Assembly: GCA_949825025.1 (NCBI GenBank)
Contig: OX463788.1
Location: 31,799,715 to 31,863,714, forward strand
Origin: Siphlonurus alternatus
Lineage: Eukaryota; Arthropoda; Insecta; Ephemeroptera; Siphlonuridae
DNA: 64,000 bases
Direction: 5' to 3'
Positions 12,301 through 21,304 of the stretch are shown here, piece by piece (position 1 is the first letter of the stretch; every line of letters begins with the position of its first letter). The translations under genes and the position numbers were made by a program. The notes under the pieces were generated by a model. It was not told the DNA's origin, ran no database searches, and saw only the letters and a list, made by a program, of their open reading frames with translations.

Positions 12301-13049
12301 TGTTGGGATATACCTCATTGAGAGAAAGATTAAATTTTTACCATTATAGTCTCGCGGTTTGCTTTAGCTAGTTCGCCGTCATGAGCCTCCCGAGAGCTAG
12401 GTGCGTGCAAGCACCGACATTCAGTCAGACGGCCTTCGCGAGCCGCACGCACGCCCGCGCGTTGTGTTTATCTGAGGTGTACGTTTAGCAAAGGGCAACC
12501 AGCATGTTGCGCATGTGACAATACTGCTGACATAGCACTTAAAGCTCGATCCTCACACCCAACCAACGTTCTTGGCACTCGCTACAGTAAAAGCACGTGC
12601 AAAGGACGTTTTCTGGCATCAGGGAATCATATAACAATCACAAGGAAATACAATAATAAAAAAAATCCTTCTTATAGTTTGTGAATAATACAACTTGAAT
12701 CATAAATATCATGATGGATAATGATAAAGCATGAGAAGAATACATAATGAAAATAATTATTTATGATTTTTAATTCAATACTAGATACAAATAATTGTAA
12801 ATTATTTGAGAATCTATCGCAAATACTAAATTAATTGACAATAACGACTATATTACTGTAAATTACTTGTATTATATGGTACTGTATTCTGATGGTTAAA
12901 TTAATTATTATCCTATTAATAATATTGTCATTAATGCATTAAGACCTTGAGCACAATTGTATTTTAGGCAAACATTTTGTAAGAGGCAGTTTGGTACAGA
13001 TTGCTTGTTAATTTCATACCTCTGCAGAGCTTTAGGCACTCACCTGCAT
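3125..13049 (-). CDS. Secreted inhibitory serpin, complete, seven coding exons
   Basis: Coding exons on the minus strand are 13049-13044, 8491-8246, 7875-7647, 7006-6820, 4770-4488, 4150-3905 and 3355-3125. All junctions are GT/AG with matching phases, giving 475 residues. Residues 1-24 form a signal peptide with a hydrophobic core (GLVVWMMALCIAAL). The serpin fold follows: VVFSPLSV near helix B, FINRWVSHRTGGKI, a LYFRGIW strand and the signature FRADRPFVFVM. The hinge of the reactive loop, ETGTEAAAATAAF (E425 at P17), fits an inhibitor. Strict spacing puts D441 at P1 with R440 beside it, so cleavage after Arg by a trypsin-like protease is plausible. Four N-glycosylation sequons are visible. 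Insect serpins of this sort regulate clip-domain protease cascades in haemolymph; the particular target here is unknown. Confidence 0.9.
3905..4150 (-). CDS. Serpin coding exon 6
   Basis: Residues 318-399: VTTYLLLPDEEGPEAV, the strand and turn found in nearly all serpins, through SPQHANLSGMIQ before the shutter region. Confidence 0.9.
4488..4770 (-). CDS. Serpin coding exon 5
   Basis: Residues 223-317, starting RWVSHRTGGKINELL, the classic helix F segment that continues FIN from the previous exon. LILASALYFRGIW follows, then central beta strands. The donor is GTCAGC, weaker than the others but in the right phase. Confidence 0.9.
5177..5728. mobile_element. Inverted-repeat transposon in serpin intron
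   Basis: The termini AATGGGGAATTCTCCTACA and its inverted copy (18 of 19 bases) bound 552 bases between serpin coding exons 5 and 4. Internal sub-repeats, GTGACGTAGAAACTGCCTAG and CTAGGGAGTTTCTACGTCAC, are also inverted. There is no coding capacity, so it is a non-autonomous element. Confidence 0.7.
6820..7006 (-). CDS. Serpin coding exon 4
   Basis: Residues 161-222. It includes the AVFVQRDLEL strand and the FEQQPNAAQLFIN stretch before helix F. The acceptor GATGCGCAG restores the frame from phase 1; the donor is GTGAGTCA. Confidence 0.88.
7039..7352. mobile_element. Palindromic MITE, family A copy 1
   Basis: The termini are related to TGGAGTATCGACCTCA and its inverse. Subterminal blocks AGGGTGCAAAGTTATGCTAC and CCCGGGAACTATTTTTAAAA are inverted on the other side, and GTGACGTCAC sits in both arms. 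It lies in the serpin intron between coding exons 4 and 3. Further copies occur at 18.65, 20.23 and 45.45 kb. The right terminus of this copy is worn. Confidence 0.85.
7647..7875 (-). CDS. Serpin coding exon 3
   Basis: Residues 85-160: the rest of helix A, the conserved FSPLSVASVLALVLLGAGG segment and helices C-D. The acceptor is CACTTACAG; the donor GTGAGTCA leaves phase 1. Confidence 0.9.
8246..8491 (-). CDS. Serpin coding exon 2
   Basis: Residues 3-84: most of the signal peptide, a low-complexity Ser/Thr/Asn-rich linker with two N-glycosylation sequons, then ARGIQLFAIK at the start of helix A. It ends in phase 0 before GTGCGTTA. Confidence 0.85.
10455..10834. mobile_element. Dispersed element B, copy 1
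   Basis: It is homologous over its length, in opposite orientation, to 16094-16467. The right terminus CTGATGGATACTTACCA is the inverse of the TGGTAAG-type ends of the other copy; the left terminus is degraded. No open frame is shared between the copies, so it is non-autonomous. Confidence 0.75.
10903..11309 (-). mobile_element. 5S rRNA-derived SINE, copy 1
   Basis: Read on the minus strand, the head matches insect 5S rRNA, including GACCGGTTCTCGTTAGATCA and TACTTGGATGGGTGACCG. These contain the internal pol III promoter region. An unrelated body follows, then a poly(A) tail (poly(T) on the plus strand at about 10903-10929). This is the SINE3 architecture: a 5S-type head transcribed by pol III and copied by a partner LINE. 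It is almost identical to 47247-47624, so both are young. Open frames across it are incidental. Confidence 0.85.
12340..12620. promoter_or_regulatory. GC-rich island in serpin intron
   Basis: It is CpG-rich against AT-rich flanks, with an initiator-like TTCAGTCAGACGG near 12420 on the plus strand. No frame or splice pair supports coding. Candidate enhancer or cryptic promoter. Confidence 0.25.
13044..13049 (-). CDS. Serpin coding exon 1 (Met-Gln only)
   Basis: The exon ends AGAATGCAG followed by the donor GTGAGTGCC. The ATG (13049-13047) has A at -3. Joining it to the acceptor TTTTGCAG before 8491 reads straight into the hydrophobic signal peptide. Without this exon the open frame upstream of 8491 offers no ATG before the internal Met-Met. 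Confidence 0.65.
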
Positions 13050-13340
13050 TCTTGTAGTGCAGTGGCGAACACACTAGCAAGTGTGAGGCCAGGCAGACAG
13101 GCAAAGCAGGCGGTCAGGTGCTGTGTACACACAGTGCTCTGTAACAGCGAAAGCTACTAGTACTAAGCTCGCTCTCTCGCGGAGTGACAAAGAAATTATA
13201 GAACGGGTTATATTATGCGTGTCGCTTGAGTTCCCCACCTTTCTCCCTGCCATAAACTCCCCTCACCTCACTCTTAATATTCGCTCTCACTCTCACTCAT
13301 ATTCGCGGGAAATTAATTCTGTGCTGCATTATTTTTAATA
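13050..13340 (-). promoter_or_regulatory. Serpin leader exon and promoter region
   Basis: This GC-richer segment lies directly upstream of the serpin ATG. On the minus strand TATA-like motifs (ATAATATAA, CTATAATTT) occur at about 13197-13220, 130 to 180 bases before the start codon. The transcription start is inferred, not proven. Confidence 0.4.
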
Positions 13341-14301
13341 TACCAAAAATATATTTAAATAATGCGTATACTGTTGAAATACGCAGCAATGAGCTTTGTT
13401 TTTTTGTACTGTCTTGAATAATAATTTATAATTAAGAAAGAGATTTATGTTTGTAAATAACTTGCTCTTAATTACTCAACTTTAACATACAAAATGTATG
13501 GGGATTAGGAAATATTTGAAAACCTTATTTTTTTTTCTATCGTTCAATAAGTCGTCGAACTGAAATATTATTGATAGTATATGTGATAAATATTTTATAT
13601 TTTTTATTTTATTAATAAAATTTCTTGATTTTTTTTAAATAATGGTAATAATATTTAAAAGTTTATTGTGCAAAAGAACATAATGAAGTTTAATATCTTT
13701 ATAACAGTGTTCAAAAGATGTCTAAAAAAAGGGAGCTTCCATTCACTAAGTGTTCAGTTATTCAAAAATAGAGTATAATTTATCAGATATTTTAAACAAA
13801 ATAAATTACTTTGCCAAACAATACGTTAATGAATTAATAACATAAAAACAATGCAAGTGTTAATGTTAGTAAAATGAGCATTTCAGCTTTCAGTCTTCCA
13901 CACTGCTATAGTACGGTTCCTTAGCAGCCAAAAGTGGCAAAACCGTGCATTTTGTGATAAAAGCATGAAACTTTCAGGGATGCTTAATTAGGTCATACGA
14001 ACCTTAAAACCAATTAGCGGCCAAAGATTTTCGCCCCCCTTTGACCCCTGCTGACATTTCAAAATGGCGGCTCTGGAGAACCAGAAATTATTTTTTTCTG
14101 GTCAACCAAAGATCAGGACTGAAATTTTTTTCACACAAAAGATGCTTGCAATAATTGTCAGAGTGTCCCTGATTTTTTTCAAAATGCTGTGTTGCCAAAT
14201 AGAGTACCAGCGTTGCCAAATATGCCAAAAATCTGCATATTACGAACTGTTAATAGCATATGGCGTAAAACCCATGCAATGTGAGGTGGGAGACTGAAAC
14301 C

Positions 14302-14331
14302 AAAGAATTAATATCTAGATATTAATTCTTT
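14302..14331. repeat. Perfect 30-bp palindrome
   Basis: Fifteen bases (AAAGAATTAATATCT) are followed immediately by their exact reverse complement, with no loop. Confidence 0.85.
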
Positions 14332-14523
14332 GCTGAAACTTTAAAAACATGACAAACTTATAAAAATGAGAAACATTATTTAAATCTTTATTAAAAAAAT
14401 AGTCTCCTTTCAAAAATGTGTAACCCAAATTTCTTGTAATTGATTTTTTTCAGACAAATAATTCAATGTCACCTACATTTATAAAAAGAAGTTAATCCTC
14501 CATAATATGTCATTTAAATAGAG

Positions 14524-14661
14524 GGGGCTCGATTGACGAAGGAATTTATTCAGGTTTCTCACTAACCACGTTTAGTGTCATGCATTGAATACGACGCGCT
14601 AAACGCGGTTAGTGAGAAACGTGGATAACTTTCTGGATAACTCTTTCGCTCCAATATATGG
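14524..14661. mobile_element. Foldback element, family C copy 1 (worn)
   Basis: Inverted blocks GTTTCTCACTAACCACGTTT and CGCGGTTAGTGAGAAAC face each other across about 30 bases. The ends are degraded. The ACCACGTTTAG core is shared with the next element. Confidence 0.6.
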
Positions 14662-14672
14662 CATGCAATATT

Positions 14673-14840
14673 AATGGGTGCGATTCACAAAGCAGTTAGC
14701 GAGGTTTCTAGCCACGTTTAGCTTAACCACGTTTAGCTTAACCACGTTTAACTAGGGTCTAGGGTGGTTTAACACGTAAAACAGATATAGTTAAACGTGG
14801 TTAGAAACCTGGCTAACTGCTTCGTGAATCGCGCCCATTA
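14673..14840. mobile_element. MITE, family C copy 2
   Basis: The terminus AATGGGTGCGATTCACAAAG and its inverse flank about 168 bases rich in AACCACGTTTA. Both sides abut ATTAAT-like sequence, so a TTAA-type target site is possible but not certain. Confidence 0.75.
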
Positions 14841-15896
14841 ATGTATTATTATTATTAAAGGCCTCCACTGTACAAAATTTACAGTTCAAAATTCATATAC
14901 ATGATGGGCGCGATCGCAAAGGAAATAATTTTACCAAAGAGTATAAATATTTTAACATGCATGGTTAATTATTATCTTTGCATTTAAATTTTAGTCGAAA
15001 CTACGCTCAGAGTTTTTTTTTTTTGTTTGAATCATTGAATTCTGAGCACAATTTAAAAATGGAAATACAAACAGGAAATACATAAACACACTTCCGGCTC
15101 ATTCCAATAGTAATACCAAATCAATATCATCAAATCTGTACTGTGATCATATAAAATACAAGATCCTATATATTTTTTTAAAAATTGTTTTAGATATAAA
15201 AACAAAACAATTATAATAAATTCCCTAATACAGTAATACATATAAAATTATATAGAAATATTATTATATAAAATAATATAATTATGTAACCTTGTATTCA
15301 TAATTTACTCGCAACTCCCAGTAGCAAATCAAATTTATAACAAAATCATTTGTAATATGATAAATTATTCACTATTTGAATCTTATAGTTTTTTGGACAC
15401 TAACTTTTTTTTTCAAATCTGTGTTATCAAATTGATATCACCTATATCATGTTTTTTAACATGAGAACATTTCTCACATAAAATTAAAATCCGAATTGTC
15501 AATGCTCAAAACAAACATCATATCGCAGCAATAATTTTGATTATTGTAACTCCCAAGTACAGTCAATCATTATGTGGAGTTAATATTCGATCGTATTCAT
15601 AATATTATATCATTTATATTATATGTAACATTCACTACGTGTGCATGACGGTGTTTAATACGTATCCGTTGATGACTGATAATATTATTCTTATGAGACG
15701 TCGTCAATTAATCCGTCATGTGAACGTAGTGATAGTTTGAATTTCTTATTGTTCGAGATTGCAAGCCACTTAGATACTTTTTATAATTGTTTATTACTTA
15801 TTTTAATAAAGTTCTGGAGGTATAGCAAACTATGTGCCTCAGGTTAATTTAAAGAATTGTTAGATTTGTATGATATATTGAGTGATTGAGTGTAAT

Positions 15897-16640
15897 AAGC
15901 ATGGCGTAGTGCTTTGACTGTTCTCGCAAGTCAAGCAATGTTGAGAGTGCAGGATACTACTTGGATGGTTGACCGTTTCAAGTTTCGTTGCTCCCTCTCC
16001 GGTGGGGTAAACTAATCTTGCTTTCTTCTAGTACAGTTATATATTGCACTTATTAGTGCACTTATTTGTGGTTTTGGTCATAACTTTGATCAATGGTAAG
16101 CATCCACCAGAAAACTTAGTCGACATATTGTAACTAAACGATGTTCGTTTGCTAATTTTGACTCTTGCTACAACCACCGCGCACCCTTCTGCGCGCGTTT
16201 TTTGGCTCGAAGTCAAAATACTACTACCGCGAAATTCTTTAGATAATTAAACTGACCCGAGGCAAATAATAAAATTTTTACTGCAGCAAACGTAAGGAAA
16301 AGGTTAGTGCCAATACGTAATTTTAAATTTGCAAACATAACTTATTTAGAGGCTTAACAATTTACGATCGAAAAATTGCTCTGTATAGGATCTTACGTGC
16401 ACCCAATCTTTTTTTGTAAGTAAATGGGAGGTCAAAGGGTTGGTGACGTCTAGATGGATACTCACCATTGATAAAAAGTAGAGGTGTCCGTCATGGCCGA
16501 GGTTTTCTAAGCTGCCTCGGTCACACCACAGAGAATGTTAGGATGCGTATAGGCCGTGACCTGGACCTGCGAGGCCACCATCCATCTTTTCCCTCTGTTA
16601 AATCTACTGAGTACCTAGCCTCGAGTTTCAAACTCCCTGT
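15897..16640 (+). mobile_element. 5S rRNA-derived SINE copy 3, old and interrupted
   Basis: A diverged head (TACTTGGATGGTTGACCG) and body of the 5S-derived SINE run from 15897 to 16093. They resume at 16468 with AAAAAGTAGAGGTGTCCGTC, exactly where the intact copies continue. The gap is filled by element B copy 2, so that insertion is younger than this SINE copy. The open frame 16468-16920 over the right half is incidental. Confidence 0.75.
16094..16467. mobile_element. Dispersed element B, copy 2, inserted in a SINE
   Basis: The ends are TGGTAAGCATCCACCAG and, inverted, TGGTGAGTATCCATCTAG. Comparison with the uninterrupted SINE at 47.4 kb shows flanks joining base to base (TCAA|TTGA) without an obvious target duplication. 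It is 374 bases long, close to copy 1 (380). Confidence 0.75.
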
Positions 16641-18650
16641 AAAAAAAATATACATAACTAATTTATTGTACCTGCCAATAAAACATATTTTTGCGGGACA
16701 AGAAAGCTATGAAAAAGCAGACGGAAAAAAAATCCACCCCTATTCTCTTCTCGTTTGTTGTTTTGACCAATCAGTAGTCGATTCTAGGGGGAGGGGCGAA
16801 GGGGTGGGAAGGGCGGAGGAGGGACACTGTCCCCTCTTTCCTAAAAACGGACGTAAAAATTACCCATCCCACCACCCCTATGGAATAATTTTCACTAGAG
16901 CAGAGAAAATTGCCCTCTGAATTATACACATAAAGAAATTAATTTATGACTATGATCACAGGTATAGAGAAAACAAAAATGCAAATATTATATTCTCAGT
17001 ATTTCAGATAATTTGTTGATGGAATATTTTCTACGTATGCTACGTATCATCACTCGATGATTTTTCTCAGAGTTGCAATTACGGAGTCTTATTATTAAAT
17101 TTCTATAGTTAACAACTGTGACAATTGTGAGTTTAATATAAATATTTTTTAAAACAAACGTTCTTGGTATTCTAACAAATTGCTGCTGCAGTCAAAACTT
17201 TATTTGAAATAATAATGTAAGAAATTTAGTGTGTTCAGTTCTTAGATTTTTCTACGTCTGTAGACATTTATTTATCTTCTAATTTGTTTTGTTTGTCAAG
17301 GCCATACTTTTGACCATTTTATAATTTGTATGAAATATTTAATATATTAAACATGTGGAAAAAGCAGTAAATTTTTAATGTATAGTAAATTATATTATTT
17401 TTATTAAAAGTTACTAAAAATATTTTTTTACGTTAAAAAAAGTTACATTTTTATTTACTTTTTTATTAAACTATAACATTTAAGTCTTTTTCACAAATTA
17501 TACATATTTTTTTTTTTATAAATGTCATATTTTTCTATGCCGAAGACTTCAGATTAAGCTATTTGGAAAGTAGTTGGAAAATGCATTAAAATATGATTAT
17601 ACATTATCATGAAAAAACAAAATGACATAAAAATATGTAATATACATGACAGTCACATTGTCAAATCTTACTGTATACATATCATGATGCTACATATCAT
17701 GGAGTAAAAGTAAAACAGTACCTCTAAGAATGATTCATGACGTAAGTATGGGTAAGTATGTCATATGTATGCACATCTTAGCAATCCCACGAACAATTTA
17801 CGCACTATCTTAATACGTGACTGCCAGCTAATCAGCTATTAACTGTTGCATCATAATAACAATATCAATAACATGTATGCATCAAATAAACAAGAACAAT
17901 GGAACAATGCTTTGTATATTTTAAAATATATATATTTTTTACCTACCGTGATTGATGATTATATAAAACTGCATAAATTATACATTTTGTCTATATAAAG
18001 TCATTCAATGTTTACTTTCCACCTTCAACTGTTCAATTGTTTTTAATATTTGTTTTAAAGTCTTGAATATTTCTGTTCAATGAAGAAGAAATTTTATTTG
18101 TTTTGCGTGACATGAACGTTTCACGTCGGAGGAATCATTCAACGTCATGAATCATTCCTAGAGGTACTTCATTTTTAATGAACGTCAAATTGCTAAGGCT
18201 TATTCCAAATGTTTAATAATTTCTACTGTGTATACTAAGTATGAAAGCAATAAACTAAAGAGATCTAATGACCATATGAATAAATAATATTTTTTTCCCC
18301 TTGTATTGAATTGGGATATCGAGTATTGTTTGAACGTATAAGTTAAAAATATATATATGAAATAATTTTTAAATGGGTCAATTATATTTTTTGTTTCTTT
18401 AAGAAATATGAAAGTCTTTGGTATTTTAAAATTAAGCAGCTTTTCTTTACTGTTATCAGAAGTAGCTTCTAGTATGAAAAATCATCAAAGAATTCTTCTT
18501 ACAAAGACTTTATACTTTAATTTCGTTCCGCATTGTCATTTTCATGAAAAACGATGTTGATATTATTAAAACTATTTTGTATAAAACTGATATTTGTTGC
18601 AAGAATGATGGATTATAAAAAATACGTTATGCCACTTTGTTCCTACCTTA

Positions 18651-18969
18651 AATGGAGAATCGACCTCAATTTTTTTATTGCAGAAATGGTTAGAGCGTGC
18701 AAAGTTATGCTTCCCTAATTTTTTTCAGATTTTTTGAGACCGGGAACTATTTTTAAAAAATTATTGAAAGTCCTTTTCGTGACGTCACGAGACGCCACTC
18801 CTTAAGAAAAAAGATAGGACTTGCCGCCTCGTGACGTCACAAAAAGGACTTTCAATCATTTTTAAAAAATTAGTTCCCGGTCTCAAAAAAATCTGAAAAA
18901 AATCAAGGTAGCATAACTTTGCACCCTCTATCCATTTCTGCAATAAAAAAATGAGGTCGATACTCCATT
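18651..18969. mobile_element. Palindromic MITE, family A copy 2
   Basis: This is the best-preserved copy, from ATGGAGAATCGACCTC to GAGGTCGATACTCCAT, with GTGACGTCAC in both arms. It is flanked by TTAA-like sequence on both sides (CTTAA and TTAATG), although the boundaries overlap the TIR ends. Confidence 0.85.
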
Positions 18970-19066
18970 AATGAGAGCTGGGAGAAAAGAGGAGGGGGAG
19001 GGTCTAAAAAAAAAGTAAAGTACACATCTAGATGCAAAACACATCAGTTTTTTTTTTAATCTCTAA

Positions 19067-19275
19067 AGGCGGATTCAGATGGCGACAACGGCGATGCGAC
19101 GCGATTTTGACGTAAAAGCTGTGAAATCCTATGCGGCGACGAATTTTCTGGGAATCGCGTTAATTACGTTGCTCTTTTTCTTTTAATCGCCAAATATGGC
19201 CGCCAATGGATGTTACAGCAAGTGCGCATTACTCGCGTCGCGTCGCATGATAAAAATCGCCATGTGAATCCACCT
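19067..19275. mobile_element. MITE with TAA target duplication (family D)
   Basis: The termini AGGCGGATTCAGATGGCGA and, inverted, AGGTGGATTCACATGGCGA are flanked by TAA at 19064-19066 and 19276-19278. A 3-bp TWA duplication is typical of PIF/Harbinger elements. It is 209 bases long and non-coding. Confidence 0.75.
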
Positions 19276-19649
19276 TAAAAGTTAAAATTAAAGAATTACA
19301 TTTCTTGATTATTTGCATTTGGCTGTCTTAAATATTGCCATGCATGAGTAGTAAAAAGATAAAATTGTACCGCTGGTTGATAAATGATTTTATACATAAA
19401 AAATTATATAAAAGAATCATGTTTTATATTTAATAGTTTTGGAAATAAATTTGTCTACAAAATAATAATCGGGAGAAAAAAATCACAAATTAAAGCTAAA
19501 AATACTGGTACTTTAAAAAAAAAATCAAATAATTTATTAAATTTATTTGATTTGATTTCATGCAATCACAACAATAGCAGTCAAAATTTAGCGTTAATAT
19601 ATTTAATACCTGTTTACCTATATAATACCTATATACAATATCTGTTTTA

Positions 19650-19731
19650 CGTGTTAAACCACCTAGTTAAACGTGGATAAGCTAAACGTTGTTGAAAACC
19701 TGGCTAACTGATTCGTGAATCGCGCCCAATA
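19650..19731. mobile_element. Family C fragment
   Basis: It matches the right half of 14673-14840: AGTTAAACGTGGATAAGCT, then CTGATTCGTGAATCGCGCCC. The left half is missing. Confidence 0.65.
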
Positions 19732-20232
19732 TATAAAATGTGGATTTTTAATATTTTTCAAGTAAAAATCTTTTCAAAGAACAATTTTATATTTTGAATA
19801 ACTTTTACATCATAATTGTGAAACCAAGATAATAATATACACTGAAAATTGTCTGAGGAGGAGAAGCTTTGAGAGAAAATTAAAGGTGAAAGATGATGTC
19901 ACGAAAAAGTAAATTTTTCTTTCATTCTTTTGCATAAAGTTTAATTTCAATTTCCAAAAATGCTAAATATTGTTCTATTCTTGTTGTAAAATAAATTATT
20001 GTGAAATTTTAATTTAATTTCTGCTAATCATCTGTAAACTTATGAATTAATATATTATATAATTATTATTATATATACTTTTATGAAACATTAAAAATAA
20101 CATGCCAGGATTTGAAATTCCATAAACAAAAGATATTCTATATAAGTATATCGTGTCATTAATGCTAAGTTTATAAATTTTAGAGTGGTAAAAATAAAAA
20201 TATCTATATTTGAATAATATAATTTGGAAATC

Positions 20233-20554
20233 AGTATGAAGTATCGACCTCAAAATTTTTATAGCAGAAATGAATAGAGAATGAAAAGTTATGTTACTCT
20301 GATTTTTTTCAGATTTTTTAGGGACCGGGAAGTATTGCTAAAAAGTTTTGGCGAGGTCGGGTTCGAATCCACGTCCCTTTTGGGTCCCATCTTTTATTAA
20401 GAGAGGCGGCAAGAGGCGGCACTTTTTCTGCACTTTCAATAATTTTTGAAAAATAGTTGCCGGGCTCTAAAAAATCTGAAAAAAATCTGAGTAGCATAAC
20501 TTTGCACCTTCTATCCATTTCTGCAACAAAAAAAATTGAGGTCGGTACTCCATT
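20233..20554. mobile_element. Family A copy 3 with altered centre
   Basis: The outer arms match the other family A copies. The GTGACGTCAC centre is replaced by sequence containing GTCGGGTTCGAATCCACG, which resembles a tRNA T-arm / pol III B box, followed by a duplicated GAGGCGGCA. The rest of a tRNA cloverleaf is not present. Confidence 0.7.
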
Positions 20555-20586
20555 GCAATTTTTGTTGTTTTAATGGATAAATATTT

Positions 20587-20593
20587 TTCAATA

Positions 20594-20657
<64 letters not shown>
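20587..20657. repeat. (TA)n microsatellite
   Basis: An uninterrupted TA run of about 35 units. It generates spurious Tyr-Ile open frames on either strand. Confidence 0.95.
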
Positions 20658-20662
<5 letters not shown>

Positions 20663-20879
20663 TTCTTAAAATAACATAAAATTAAAGCTAATTCAGTTCC
20701 AGTATGATCTTTCCAGTAAAAAATTGAAGACCAATGTTCACTATTCACTAAAAAATGTTCATGAGTATCACGTGCAGTGTAAGTATCGGTATATTAACCA
20801 GGTACTGTACAAAGCAACACTTGAGTAATATGCCTTATGGGCGGAGGCAACCATAGGCTGTAAGGCAGGCAAGCAAGCA

Positions 20880-21304
20880 AGGCAGGGTAGTAGGGAGGGA
20901 TGTTTACGGGGTTGAGGGGGGAGGAGCAGGATCGCACGCGCTGCACCGCCTGTGCGCGCCCGCTCCTCTCCTGTGTTATGCCCGCGCCGAGTCGCGCGCC
21001 TGCCTCGCCTCGCCTCACCACACACTCACTCACTCTCTCACTCAGCGAACGTATTGTGACAGTGTACACAGACAGACAGACACTCGCCGCGCAACACGCA
21101 CGGCCTGCACCGGCAGCCATCGAGAGGCTCGTGAACCTCTCAGTTAGTCGAGTGCAGCCGGCCAACACTTGGTATTGGCAGTGAACAAGCCAACCAGCCA
21201 GCCACATCAGGACGTCAGTGAGCTATTTGGTGTATCAACTAGAAGCAGTACTTGCATTCTATTATCTGCTGGGATCACTCCGGAGCTATGACTCAGGCAG
21301 CGGT
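20880..21304 (+). promoter_or_regulatory. GC-rich leader exon and promoter, probably of the zinc-finger gene
   Basis: A CpG-rich island ends in CAGGCAGCG followed by the strong donor GTAAGTTAA (21305). The only good match on this strand downstream is the acceptor TGTATGTGCAG at 25979-25989 ahead of the zinc-finger coding exon, giving a 4.7-kb leader intron. An ATG at 21290 would open a short upstream frame (Met-Thr-Gln-Ala-Ala, continuing after splicing to the stop at 26145). That points to an upstream ORF rather than the main start. Confidence 0.45.

Larger units (their letters stand above)
8492..13043 (-). other. Serpin first intron, 4.5 kb, repeat-rich
   Basis: It is bounded by donor GTGAGT (13043) and acceptor TTTTGCAG (8492). 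It contains a GC-rich patch at about 9840-10060 with a minus-strand TATAAGA and possible donor (a possible alternative leader), a 380-bp dispersed element, a 5S-derived SINE, and a GC island at 12340-12620. The rest is AT-rich DNA in which I see nothing. Confidence 0.55.
13341..20232. other. Intergenic repeat-rich DNA, no gene found
   Basis: Between the serpin promoter and the leader exon at 21 kb I see only AT-rich sequence with the elements listed separately. A piece at 13905-14300 containing CAAAATGGCGGCTCTGG has an open frame (14064-14297) without recognisable domains; it looks like part of a repeat. Confidence 0.5.

Noticed and set aside
16468..16920. 150-residue open frame
   Set aside because: It begins inside a SINE remnant and shows no domain or codon signal.
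20345..20375. A tRNA gene
   Set aside because: Only a T-arm-like stretch is present; no acceptor stem, D-arm or anticodon arm can be folded.
20768..21207. GC-rich frames on both strands around 21 kb
   Set aside because: Overlapping frames on both strands are expected from CpG-rich leader DNA; none resembles a protein.
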